DNA from: Alviniconcha marisindica | Taxonomy: Eukaryota; Mollusca; Gastropoda; Provannidae | Direction: 5' to 3' | Assembly (NCBI GenBank): GCA_018857735.1 | Contig: JABMCL010000619.1 | Span: forward strand, 110,001-174,000 | DNA: 64,000 nt | Part shown: in pieces, positions 13,037 through 64,000 of the stretch | How the letters are laid out: every line of letters begins with the position of its first letter | Position numbering within the stretch: position 1 is the stretch's first letter | Made by a program: the position numbers and the translations under genes | The notes under the pieces: generated by a model | Seen by the model: only the letters and a program-made list of their open reading frames with translations | What the model was told of the DNA's origin: nothing | Database searches by the model: none

Positions 13037-13039
<3 letters not shown>

Positions 13040-13445
13040 CAATTACGAGGGTTATCATGTCAATAGGTATGGGTGTTGTTGTTGTTGTTTTGTTGTTGTT
13101 GTTTTTTACATCCAGCACTCGACCAAACAAGGCGGCCGGGACTACTATAATAGGTCTAGTCAGTGTACTCATTAATTTTTCTAAGCCAGGCAACGACACT
13201 GATACCCGCAGTATCATAGACTGACCCGGCGATCGGGAACCAATGAAGTTTAGACGTCAAACATGATATGAGACAGGCGGGAATGGGGGTGGATACATGC
13301 GGCCGCCTATGAAATCATCAGTAGCAAACACTGATTATTTGGTGGGTCATGCGGTGTGACTCAGTCAGTATGGTAGAACGTTTCAGGCGGGTAGTTACAA
13401 TCACTCCAAATCAGTTTAACATGCAATGCGCCAACCACTGAATCA

Positions 13446-14392
13446 GCGCATAATGTATGACGTGTAACGTGATTCAAAAGTTTCAGTGCTGGATGGTAAT
13501 CTAAGAGAGTCGGCGGGGAGTGAGTGGCCAAAGAACACTACCGGAATATACTATAGGCGGCTAGACTTGTAAAGGTTAATCCTAGGGATTGGTATACTGA
13601 GTTTTCCAGAATGTCTTGCGGACTGGCGGTTTAGGGGGGGAGGGGGGGGGGGGGGGTGAGAGAGGGTTGGACTTTTCCGGCCGGACATAATTTTGTGTAT
13701 CAGAACTATTTGTTGTAGTTAAGTCTTTCTTTGAGGGGAAGAATGGATAGGAAGTTCAAGTATAGTCTGGAATCGCTAGAGTTGTGGTGTGTGTGTTTTA
13801 GGAGAATTGCCTTGCGCGCTCTCCGTTATGTATATTTGCACTTGCTGAGTCCCACACTGTCAGTCACTAATCCGTAGTCGATGTTGGACTGAATATGGGC
13901 ACGAAAAACAAATTTTCTGGCATGAAGGTTCACTGGGAAAGTGTTTACTTTCAGATAGCTGGTAAATTTTCTTGGAAGTACTTTTACTGACATTAATCAG
14001 TCGATATGACTGGACCAGAAAGGACTGCAATGAGTCAATGGTCACACCTAAAACTTTGTCATGGTTGTTCACTTCATTGACAGTTTGGTTTCCGATGGAA
14101 ATAGGTGGGCATTTCAATGTTAAATTTTGTCTCTTTCGTCTGCTTGTTCTGATTAGCATAAATCAGTTTTTGTTCTTCTTTTCTTCAGGATTGAGAGACA
14201 CTATACGATTAAACTCTGCCCATTCTAACAGACTGTTGACACTCTCCTGTAGTGATTCCGATAGCTTTCTGAGATTAGAGTTACTGCTGTGGATTGTTGT
14301 GTCATCTGCGCCGAAAAGTTCACAACATGCTTTGATGAATAGAGGGAATAAGGAGGTCATTGATGTAAATGGAAAAGAGTAATGGTCCGGTG
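13446..14392 (-). mobile_element. LINE A, 3' part (reverse transcriptase C-terminal half), split by insertion
   Basis: Read on the minus strand, this begins at GPLLFSIYINDL, immediately after RT motif B. It continues through the GADDTTI catalytic box (normally YADD), a VLGVTID segment (motif E region), then LPLKERLNYNK, HKIMSG and, near 13480-13560, an RLPSSTETFESRYTSY-like C-terminus. These are standard blocks of a CR1/Jockey-type LINE ORF2. Several frameshifts and stops make it dead. Its upstream half (motif B, GVPQGSVLG) lies at 18804-18950, so the element was cut in two by the intervening 4.4 kb. Clade assignment is by eye only. Confidence 0.75.
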
Positions 14393-14394
14393 AG

Positions 14395-14407
14395 CGAGCG
14401 AGCGAGC

Positions 14408-14462
<55 letters not shown>
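14395..14462. repeat. (GAGC)n/(GA)n microsatellite at insertion edge
   Basis: A GAGC run followed by (GA)n, starting right where the LINE A coding sequence is interrupted. Confidence 0.9.
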
Positions 14463-14464
<2 letters not shown>

Positions 14465-14527
14465 TCGAACTCGAAAACTTTATTTCACAAAGATTGTAGT
14501 TTAGGTTCAGTCAAAAACCTGTCTAAC

Positions 14528-14530
<3 letters not shown>
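14461..14530 (-). mobile_element. LINE 3' tail, minus strand
   Basis: The reverse complement ends TGAAATAAAGTTTTCGAG followed by a GAGTTC repeat, a typical microsatellite-terminated LINE 3' end. Only about 70 bp remain, bounded by (GA)n on both sides. Confidence 0.5.

Positions 14531-14558
<28 letters not shown>
14531..14558. repeat. (GA)n microsatellite
   Basis: A 28-bp (GA)n tract between the 14461-14530 tail and the 3' end of LINE B. Confidence 0.9.
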
Positions 14559-14730
14559 TACGGATACGGATGATTTATTCATTTAGGCCATTGCCCCTCA
14601 TGAAGGGGTGCGGGTGGATGACCTACCACCTCACAGAACATACTATAAATGTGCCTATGAACAAGAAAACCAACAAACTAACGACAATGTACTAGACTGA
14701 CTCCGTACTGACAATGACAGTGTGATTGAA

Positions 14731-17700
14731 TTATGAACTTAAAATGCTACGCAAATGAAAGGCTTTGTATAAATACACTGATAAATTTCTCACAATATTT
14801 TCTTTGGTGGATGCCAGCAGCAGGCTTAATCGAAAAAGACTTGGAAATTTGTAGAATTTCGACGGGATAAATTGCACTCTTAAAGGACTTAGCACTGGGC
14901 AACATAGAACAAAATGTAATTCAGTTTCTTGTGCTACTCTACATAATGGACAAATCAGGTCATTATCAGTGTGTATTTTGTATCGGTAATAATGTACAAA
15001 AATGTCTGAAATACCCAATCGAAATCTTGTCATTATGAATTTAAAGTGCCTATCAATATTCGTCTTCAGATATGTTGTCGTATCATGAATGGTGCAAAAT
15101 GTCCTATAAACATTAAATCTATCGCTAGTCTCAACATGGGAATGCCATTCTTGCCATCGACAAACAACTAATCTTTCACGAAAAACATGTAAAAACTGGT
15201 TCATTTCTTCCACACCTTGATTCAACCATACAAAACCAAATCCATATTGATACAACTTACAACGAACATTTGAGGCCCAATTTCTTTTACCTCGTTCATC
15301 TAATATATGTAACATCCTATAAGCTTTGCTTGGTAATTTGGACGCCTCCATTCTCGTTAATTTTAACCAGTAACGTATGCATCTTACTGCAGAGTTCACA
15401 AATAATGGATACCTATTTGTTTCACCATAGACAAGGTCATTTGGCGTTCGCATCTCAACTCCCAAAAACCTTTTCAGCGCAAATAAGTGGACCTTTTCGC
15501 AATGAACCGCTGCTGTTTCAAGACCCCATAGCTCAGCACCATAGAGAGCGATGGGTTGCACTTGAGAATCAAATAATTTCAGTAATAATTCAAAACTATT
15601 ATTATTCAACATTCGCAACTTCTGCATAATACATAATGCTGCATTCTTAGCTTTACTTGTAAGATCATGACATGACGCAGTAAAACTCAGTTTCGTGGAG
15701 AAGAGAACACCTAAATATTTATACACATTCACAACTGGCAATACAACACTATCATACGTCTATCTTTCCCTTGCACCCAGGTAACCACCCTTTCTAAAAA
15801 CAACTATGTTACTTTTACTCATATTTACTTTTAACTGAAGGGAGGAGGATGCTCTTTGCAAACTGTTCAACTGTGTCTGTAAACCAATAACCGTTTCTGA
15901 CAACAGAACAACATCATCAGCCAATAGCAAAATAAACAATTCAAAATAATCATTGATAAACGATGCACCGTGTCTACCATTCTGAATAACTTCTAAAGCC
16001 AGCTCGTTTATAAAGAGAGAAAATAAAACTGGGCTGCAAACATCCCCCTGTTTCACCCCAAACGTACAATTAATGTAATCAGTCATCTTAGATCCACATC
16101 TAACTCTAACTTTAACACTGTTGTACATGCTTTTAATGCAACGATACAATTTTCCATTGATTCCATTTTTTCAAGAGAATAGGCCAAAGCAGTTTTCTGT
16201 TTACAGAATCGAAAGCTTTCTCAAAGTCTATAAAAGCAACATACAATTTGCGGTTCAAGGAAAACTGTTTCTGTACAAAGGCTAATAATGTAAACATATG
16301 AACAATTGTTGAATAGTTTTTCTTAAACCCAGCCTGATGCTCACCAGTGATATTGTTTACTTCAACCCACTCTTGCAGTCTAAGGTTAATAATTGTACTG
16401 TAAAGTTTGCAGCTTGCATCGCCCAACGAGATACCTCTGTAATTATTCGGATTGTTAACATCGCCTTACTTCAAAAGAGGGAATACAATAGATTCAGTCC
16501 ATTTAGTTGGAAAATTCCTTTCTCAAACAAAGCATTAAAAAATTTCACGAAAAAGTCAATTACATAAGTTCCCGAGTTTTTCAACATTTCTCCTATTATT
16601 CCGTCTGGTCCAGCTGCTTTTTTTATTCTTCAACTTTTTTAATGCAAGCAAGACTTCTTCCTTGGAAATTGGGTGATTTAGAGAACTTTCGTTGTCCTGA
16701 ACAGCATTTTCATCGTCAAAGTCAAAATCTACTTCTTTTTCAAGTAACGTTCTAAAATGCTGAAACCAACTATCCAATGAAATATTATTATAGACGGACT
16801 TTCTTTTGGGTGATATCTTATGTACAGATTCCCCAAAATCTTTCTGATTTTTCACTGATGAAATCAATTTGTCCAAAAGAACATCATAAAAATCTTTTTT
16901 CTTTTTCTTCAACAAATTTTTGTATTCCCTTCTTGCGAGACAAAAAGCACTGCGGTCATCAGCGAGCAGTGAACGACGATATTTCTTCAAAAGCCTTCGA
17001 ACATTTCTTCTTCCCACTTTACACTCCCAGTCAAACCATTAATCTAGCTTCCTCCCATTTCTTATCGTTATCTGCTTCTTCATGCATTCAGCCTTTTCTT
17101 TGATGCAGTTATTAAATATATCCAAGGCTTTGTCTATGTCAAGATCAATCAAGCTAATAGCTTCGTCAAGTGTCGCACAAGTTTCATCTGTACACATTAG
17201 ACTAGTAAACGTGGGTGCATTGAGGTTATCCCAGACAAACTTTTCAATTATTTGCTCATACTGAGAAACTTCATCACTGCACACATTTTCCTTTGGAAAT
17301 ATAACACGGAATGTAAGTGGCATGTGATCAGATTCAATACGTCCAGTGACACAAAGTTCACACGTGGAATGGATAAGTGCATACAAATCATCTGACAAAA
17401 TAAAATAATTATTAACGCTACTACCAGTCTCTGAGATGTACGTATAGCAACCTTGAAGGTCACCTTTACATACACCATTCAGAATACAAAGGTCAAAAGT
17501 AGTACACAGATTTAACAAAAACTTTCCGTAGTTGTTTACAACATTGTCCTGAGACTTTCTGTTCAGATTTACTGGCTGGCTCTCCTGCAACGATTCAAAT
17601 ATATTATCGTTCATTGAATTAATCTGAGGATTACTGGATGTTCTACTGTTCAAATCGCCAGCCATAATTACATAAACGTCATTCAAAGTAAGCATACAGT

Positions 17701-18160
17701 CAGTCAAGCACTCCTCTAGTAATCCAATACCATTGTCTACATCAAAATACGGGTAAAACGGAGAGCCCTCAGGTGGGACATAGGCACACACATACAAAAT
17801 ATCTTTCATAACACCAAACAGTTCCTTATCGATTAGAAACACCATAATGTTTGAGTACTCAACATCCAATTTACGTACGTAAGGAGCATATTCATTTCGT
17901 ATGAGGCATACTATACCACCGGAATGACGTCCCTGTTTCGATAACTTAACGGCTGATTTAACAAACACAATATAATCAACAGAGACATAAGACTGAAATA
18001 TTTCCATGAATGTTTCAACAAAGCAAACAAAATCAAAATGACTAACAAAGGGGATAAATTCGTTATCCTTCAGCTTCGCTAACAATCCATTCACATTCCA
18101 CTGCAAGAACGAGAAGGGTTTATTTACACTTGCACCCGGCTGCTTACTTTCAACCAGCAA
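14731..18160 (-). pseudogene. LINE B ORF2: endonuclease-reverse transcriptase, frameshifted
   Basis: The segments in translation order are 18160-17039, 17017-16556, 16426-16133, 16149-15760 and 15741-14731. The first is the endonuclease: QWNVNG, VETF, AGDLN and ESDHMPL are visible. The catalytic-type SVIDY position reads SSVNNYF, so the expected Asp may be lost. RT motifs follow: EHQAGFKKNYST, AFIDFEKAFDSVNR (motif A Asp), GVKQGDVCSPVLFSLFINEL (motif B), LADDVVLLSE (motif C), KVNMSKSNIVVF (motif D) and YKYLGVLFSTKLSF (motif E). The last segment (336 residues) carries a C-terminal CPLC...HFVLCCP zinc-knuckle-like motif. Breaks between segments are frame changes, with a stop near 17038 between endonuclease and RT. 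It encodes a target-primed reverse transcription enzyme, here defective. Confidence 0.85.
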
Positions 18161-18435
18161 AGCACGACTAGTTTCTGACTCTTCTTTCTTCTTTCTTGGT
18201 GCTTTACGTCCACGGAGGCGAGATGGCCTATTAGGGACGGTTTTGACTCTTCATGACAGTCCGTGTTTACATAGGCCTCAGCGTCACGCACGCTTGCACT
18301 GTCATCGCTGACATCGCTCGCGTCAGTCCGAGCTTCACACTCTTTACTACGAATGTCCCGTGCAAAACAAACAACCGGTGTCCCTGTTCTTTTCTTCCCC
18401 CCAACATCACCACAAACAGAATCAACACGGCTCAA
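18124..18435 (-). pseudogene. LINE B upstream frame (possible ORF1 remnant or ORF2 N-terminus)
   Basis: An open frame of 103 codons precedes and overlaps the endonuclease start in another frame. It is Ser/Asp/Lys-rich with no zinc knuckle or coiled coil that I can see. It may be the end of ORF1 or a frameshifted N-terminus of ORF2. Confidence 0.4.
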
Positions 18436-18513
18436 AGGGACATTGACCCCCCACGATCAGAACGGCCAGAGTCCTATCTCATTTCTTTCAGGTTATCCCC
18501 GTCATCTTTGGAT

Positions 18514-18515
<2 letters not shown>

Positions 18516-18604
<89 letters not shown>
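18516..18604. repeat. (GA)n microsatellite, 89 bp
   Basis: A pure (GA)n tract at the 5' side of LINE B. Confidence 0.95.
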
Positions 18605-18607
<3 letters not shown>

Positions 18608-18659
18608 AAATTACAGATGCTTGTGTAAATACTTACTTTTCAATGCTGTGATAATAATA

Positions 18660-18803
18660 TGTTGTGTGTGTTTGCTGTATTTTTAGCCTTTGTTGCCGTG
18701 TTAAAATATTAGTCTATTGTTTATTCTGTTTCCTGCTGTGCACCGTAAGACAAATTTCCTTGTAAATTTGTACGGGGACAATAAATATTCTGATTCTGAT
18801 TCT
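18660..18803 (+). mobile_element. LINE 3' tail, plus strand, with (ATTCTG)n end
   Basis: This segment contains AATTTCCTTGTAAATTTGTA and ends GGGGACAATAAATATTCTG with three TTCTGA repeats. It is a classic CR1/L2-type 3' end. It stops exactly where the LINE A reverse transcriptase resumes at about 18804, so it forms one edge of the insertion that split LINE A. Confidence 0.7.
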
Positions 18804-18944
18804 GATAAGTCCAAGAACAGAACCTTGGGGAACTCCATATTTGAGAGATTGTACATCGGATGTGGATGCATTCACACGCACACTTTCTGTGCTTTCTGTC
18901 TGTAAGAAATGACGCAAATAGAGTAAGTGTCCCCGGAGACAATC

Positions 18945-18950
<6 letters not shown>
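18804..18950 (-). mobile_element. LINE A, 5' part of the split reverse transcriptase
   Basis: On the minus strand it reads FASFLTDR, then (after a frameshift) RVNASTSDVQSLKYGVPQGS-VLG, the segment up to RT motif B. The reading stops at VLG; the next expected residues, PLLFSIYINDL, are found 4.4 kb away at 14392. The piece is cut at its other side by the (GA)n tract at 18951. Confidence 0.75.

Positions 18951-19024
<74 letters not shown>
18951..19024. repeat. (GA)n microsatellite, 74 bp
   Basis: A pure (GA)n tract that abuts the 5' limit of the LINE A fragment. The following 19025-19300 contains no feature I recognise. Confidence 0.95.
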
Positions 19025-19026
<2 letters not shown>

Positions 19027-19301
19027 TAACAACATCAGGTAAAGGATTAAAAAAAATAAAAAAATCCTGTTTGATTTAAAATCAGTCTTAAATAGATGAC
19101 TATCACGAGTGACCGTTACTGGAACTAATGTACCTAATTTACATACATTGGAGCCTGTAGTGTTCAGCATCCTCTTGTGAGAGGTGCATGTTCATCTCAA
19201 ACCACCAGCTAAAAAACGGTTTTTAACCCTTTCAGTGCCATGCTTGCTGCGACGTCACGACCCCCAAAACGACCAACAAAAGTGTCAAATTTGAAATCAT
19301 T

Positions 19302-19740
19302 TGATAGCTCAGTGGTTAGAGCAGTGGACTCATGATTGAAAGGTTGCTGGTTCGAATCCCTGCGGGAGCGGCGGGAGAATTTTCTTCTCAGTCCAGGGTC
19401 AACTTTCTGTGCGGACTCCTATATCGGTATCCGTTCCACCCCCGTGTTACCGCAGTAGCACGTAAAAGATCCCGGTCATCCTGCCAAAAGTGCAGGTGGC
19501 ATACGCATACACCTTACGTATGTGGCTTTGCACGAAGTGACATGGTGCATGGTTGTATGGTGTACACAGAACTTGTGCCGAGACGGCAGCAGTTTCATGT
19601 GGCACCAGCCATGCCAGCGCTGTAAGTACATCACTTCGGTGGATATTCAAAAACGCGCTATAAAAAGCTAGTCACTTATGTACAATCACATGCAAGCACA
19701 GTGAGTCTGGCCGAGAACGGAGAATAGCGCTATATAAAAA
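19302..19740 (+). mobile_element. tRNA-derived SINE
   Basis: It begins with a tRNA-like head carrying an A box (TAGCTCAGTGGTTAGAGCA, from 19305) and a B box (GGTTCGAATCC, 19349-19359). A body follows with CCCGTGTTACCGCAGTAGCA and GTGGCACCAGCCATGCCAGC, and the 3' end has GAGAATAGCGCTATATAAA before an (ATC)n tail. The last 130 bp recur at 56660-56800. Pol III internal promoters of this kind drive SINE transcription. It is not a functional tRNA gene: no acceptor-stem pairing or 3' end is found after the B box. Confidence 0.8.
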
Positions 19741-19744
19741 CAAT

Positions 19745-19802
19745 CATCATCATCATCATCATCATCATCGGTCATCATCATCATCATCATCATCATCACC
19801 AT
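19745..19802. repeat. (ATC)n microsatellite
   Basis: An interrupted CAT/ATC trinucleotide tract that forms the tail of the SINE. Confidence 0.9.
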
Positions 19803-19993
19803 CAGTGAAGGGGTTAATGGCACAGTTGATATCATTTTGTTGTTGTTGATACTACTGATCCGATCCTGTAGTTTGTTATCATTCAACATTTTAAAACAAA
19901 ATCATGATTTAAAGTTTTTATTTTGATCGAAGTTACACTTGGCAGGATAAAATTGATAATTTAGTCAAGATGAATTGATTGAGTTACTGGCAG

Positions 19994-19996
<3 letters not shown>

Positions 19997-20041
<45 letters not shown>

Positions 20042-20060
20042 AGTGTGTGTGTCAGTGTGT
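19997..20060. repeat. (GT)n microsatellite
   Basis: (GT)n with CAGTGTGTGT interruptions and a CGTGCGTG flank. The ATT tracts at 20250-20280 and 20602-20670 are further simple repeats. No gene is seen between 19820 and 20880. Confidence 0.9.
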
Positions 20061-20378
20061 GCGTGCGTGCGCGTGCGTGCCGGCGTGCCGTGTGTATGTG
20101 TGCATGCGGCAGCGGTATGCGCGTACTCAACGTAGTTTGTTTTAACTGTGTTTGGGTTCTTTGTCAGTTTGTAATGGCCGCCGTATGTGCTCCAGTAAAA
20201 AATGTGCATTTTTGTTGTTTTTGTTTTTGTTGTTGTTGTGGCTGCTTCTGTCATTATTATTATTATTATTATTATTATTACCGAGTGCATCTGCACATTG
20301 TGTTTGTGTTGTTGTACTCTATAGTTTGTCAGTGTCTCTAGCTTTTCTTCTTCTTTGGGTGTGGGGGAGCCGGGATTA

Positions 20379-20386
20379 TGACGTCA
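20379..20386 (+). promoter_or_regulatory. CRE-like palindrome TGACGTCA
   Basis: A perfect 8-bp CREB/ATF consensus lies about 500-700 bp upstream of the proposed DNAH6 first exon. Such sites occur by chance, so the role is only a suggestion. Confidence 0.3.
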
Positions 20387-20620
20387 TTTATTTGCAATTA
20401 TTCTTTTACGTATGTTTTACGTATTATTACTATTTTGGACGTCAGTGGGAGAGCGCGAGAGAAAGCGAAAGGCAATAACAACGGCCTCTCGTATGTATCA
20501 TCAAAAGGAAAAGAAGAAATAAAATCAGGAACCTCTGGCTGTGGCCGCCGCTCGTTTGTTGTTGCTTACTTCCAACCTGCTGCTTCCACCGACCGTTTAC
20601 ATTATTATTATTATTTATTA

Positions 20621-20671
<51 letters not shown>

Positions 20672-20879
20672 GGTCTTCTTCTTCTTCGTCTTCTTCTTCA
20701 CAAGTCTACTTTTGATGCCCATCTATCTTAGTCACAGTCTTTCTCTGTATCCACGTTTTAAATCGTGTGCTAGAGTGTCGAGATTTCTTCATTTGCACCT
20801 GAATTGGCATATAGATTAGAGTTATAATCGTTTTGATTCTGACTTGCATAGAAACTAGTATCAAATATGATTAATTTTT

Positions 20880-21087
20880 ACATTTTATTATTACGGAAAC
20901 AAGTCACTCGGTATTTATCGGCTATTTCCGGCACTGTTGCTTGGAGATCGGCGCAACTACAATGGCGGACGAAGTTTGCGTGCGACTCTAACAGAGAGAT
21001 GAATATTTGATGACTGTTCTCAGCAGAGATCTGCCGTCCCCGATCATTTACTAAAGACTGTGATACACGACACATTGATTAACGGAG
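20880..21087 (+). other. DNAH6: Possible DNAH6 promoter and non-coding exon 1
   Basis: A CpG-containing segment ends in a good splice donor (CGGAG followed by GTGAGA at 21088). The next strong acceptor before coding sequence is the AG at 22319-22320 directly before the start ATG, so a 5' UTR exon here would splice to coding exon 1. It contains a small upstream frame, MADEVCVRL and stop (20962-20991). Just before that, inverted GTTGC (20936-20940) and GCAAC (20953-20957) half-sites recall the RFX X-box common in ciliary genes, although the spacing is wider than canonical. The transcription start is not visible directly. The intron 21088-22320 shows no gene apart from the repeat array at its end. 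Confidence 0.35.
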
Positions 21088-22074
21088 GTGAGATATCTAA
21101 TTTGCTTGGTATCTGTGGTACAAATCTGATATTGAATCAGTTGTTTTGATACACCTCAGTAGACCATTTGAATTGGCGCTTTTCCAATGCATTGCAAAAT
21201 ATTTTGGTAATTACCAAAAATAACAGTCAGCCGTCTTTAGATAATTGTACAATTTAGGCAGAAACCAGCATATATTGTAAATAAGATAACAAGGAACGTA
21301 AAAAGGCTATAAATTTCAGTGCACAATTTTTATTTGATGATATTTGAAGTTCTTCATTTTCACTAGTGTAAAAACATTAGAGCAGTTCAGGGACCGTATC
21401 GCCTATCGAATATATGTATTTTTGATGGTAGATGCTTGGAATCAGTGTGAAAAGACTCAGTAAGAGGACCAGGACTTGTTTGTATGATTACAATAATGAT
21501 TCCATTTCGATGATCAATAATTTCAAAGAACAAGAAGGTACAGTGCCATTGAAAAACTTCTGGGAGTTCTTCCCAAAACTGGCCTGATATTGAAACTGAA
21601 TGTCACCTTCAGGTTGACCAAATAGTTTATAATATAAAATGCTTTGTCGTTGTGAGTGTAGTAATGATGTCTGACAGAAAGGTTGACCGAATAGTTTATG
21701 ATATAAAATGCTTCATCATTATGCACGTGGTAGTGACGTCTGACACTGTTAAGTTCCGTCACAGTTGATGTGTCATCAATAACAAGATGGCACAGGGCCA
21801 GGTGTGAACCTTAAGCAGTGTTTTGAAATTTGGCACTCACCCTTCATCCATACTGATCTAGCGTCTGTTTAGGTGTTTGGATAATGTCCAACTCTGAAGA
21901 CTGACATTTTCAGTGCTTGCCAGTTGCAGGTTATTTTGGTCAGGGTTCGCATGATTAACCAGTAATTTCCTGTATTTAACTGGTTAAGATCATCATTATA
22001 TGCCAAAGGCAAAGACAAAATCAGCAGTCAATCAGATGTACAGGCTGTTATTTGATTTGACTGGTTCTTCCAAC

Positions 22075-22320
22075 TGTCTTGGTGATTTGTTGTCCAACTG
22101 ACTCATTTAAACAGATGGATATAAAAACTGATGATGGTAACTGTTTAAGTGATTTGCTGTCCAACTGACTCATTTAAACAGATGGCTGTAAAAACTGATG
22201 ATGGAAACTGTTTAGGTGATTTGTTGTCTGACTGACTCATTTAAAAAAACCAGATGGCTGTAAAAACTAATGATGCAAACTGTTTAAGTGATTTGTTGTC
22301 CGATTGTCTTAATTAAATAG
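22075..22320 (+). repeat. 67-72 bp tandem repeat carrying the exon 1 acceptor
   Basis: Three upstream copies of the real AG/ATGG(C) junction lie at 22115, 22182 and 22254, ahead of the true one at 22321. Each copy has GATTTG(T/C)TGTC, ACTGACTCATTTAAA, CAG and ATGGCTGTAAAAACT-like sequence. The repeat therefore contains the splice acceptor and the first codons of the gene. Confidence 0.8.
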
Positions 22321-63690
<41,370 letters not shown>

Positions 63691-63935
63691 GTGTGTGGTG
63701 TGTTTAGTATTGTAGTGTTGCAGGTGTGTGGTGTGTTTAGTATTGTAGTGTTGCAGGTGTGTAGGGTGTGTTTAGTATTGTAGTGTTGCAGGTGTGTAGG
63801 GTGTGTTTAGTATTGTAGTGTTGCAGGTGTGTAGGGTGTGTTTAGTATTGTAGTGTTGCAGGTGTGTGGTGTGTTTAGTATTGTAGTGTTGCAGGTGTGT
63901 GGTGTGTTTAGTATTGTAGTGTTGCAGGTGCATGA
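63691..63935 (+). repeat. Intron 36 array starting at the donor, 33-35 bp unit
   Basis: Seven units of GTGTGTGGTGTGTTTAGTAT then TGTAGTGTTGCAG. Each TTGCAG/GTGTGT repeats the true exon end (GTGCAG/GTGTGTGG). The last 65 bp of the window show no feature. Confidence 0.95.
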
Positions 63936-64000
63936 TCTCTGCTGCTTGCATTTCCCACTGGCGGTGTATGTCTTTTCTCTCCCCCTGAAATCCTCTGTTG

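Larger units (their letters stand above)
14559..18480 (-). mobile_element. LINE B: near full-length non-LTR retrotransposon (APE endonuclease + RT)
   Basis: On the minus strand, a 5' region (about 18480-18160) leads into an APE-type endonuclease, a reverse transcriptase and a C-terminal Cys/His domain. The 3' UTR (14730-14559) ends in AATGAATAAATCATCCG with a CGTATC tandem tail. The element is about 3.9 kb, close to complete for a single-ORF or two-ORF LINE. It lies inside LINE A. It is inactive as shown because the ORF is broken into several frames. Families of this kind are often auto-annotated as 'mobile element jockey'; I cannot fix the clade without a tree. Confidence 0.85.

Noticed and set aside
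14731..15741. Separate 336-residue host gene on the minus strand
   Set aside because: It is the C-terminal part of the LINE B polyprotein (YKYLG motif E, CPLC...C end) in frame order after RT motifs A-D.
19302..19375. tRNA gene
   Set aside because: The A and B boxes are present, but no acceptor stem or 3' half is found. It continues into a SINE body and has a related copy.

Overview
This is a eukaryotic nuclear window, best read as the genome of a mollusc, probably a marine gastropod. That assignment is an inference from the style of its tRNA-derived SINEs, its CR1/L2-type retrotransposon tails and its very microsatellite-rich introns; no species marker was found. There are no bacterial-style genes, rRNA genes or CRISPR arrays.

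One host gene is well supported. From 22321 to the right edge, on the + strand, lie 36 recognisable coding exons of an axonemal inner-arm dynein heavy chain that matches DNAH6 segment by segment. Splice phases agree at almost every junction. The exons cover the tail (DHC_N1), the linker (DHC_N2), all of AAA1 (Walker A GPAGTGKT in exon 31, Walker B CFDEFNRI in exon 32, [12 protein letters not shown] in exon 33) and the start of AAA2 (GPTGSGKT in exon 35). This is about 1,790 codons, or 43% of a typical DNAH6; the rest lies beyond 64000. A probable non-coding first exon and promoter sit at about 20880-21087. Two exons look damaged: exon 9 (two degraded copies) and exon 26 (internal loss plus frameshift). 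These are either assembly errors or a broken allele.

The left third (1-20880) is intergenic. At 1-13440 it is simple repeats, AT-rich DNA and two CpG-bearing blocks (about 4700-5870 and 12020-12660) with no gene I can support. At 13446-18950 there is a nested transposon block: a CR1/Jockey-like LINE on the minus strand is split inside its reverse transcriptase by 4.4 kb that contains a second, nearly full-length endonuclease/reverse-transcriptase LINE, two retroelement 3' tails and several (GA)n tracts. A tRNA-headed SINE follows at about 19302-19740.

The most unusual feature is inside DNAH6. About half of its introns are filled by minisatellites whose repeat unit contains the local splice site, often with part of the neighbouring exon. 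These arrays therefore present runs of decoy donors, decoy acceptors or pseudo-exons next to the real ones. The clearest are the 42-bp in-frame acceptor array and the 84-bp donor array that flank the Walker A exon, the 16-copy donor array after exon 6, and the nine pseudo-exons before exon 36. This pattern suggests introns that grew by repeated tandem duplication of exon-intron junctions.
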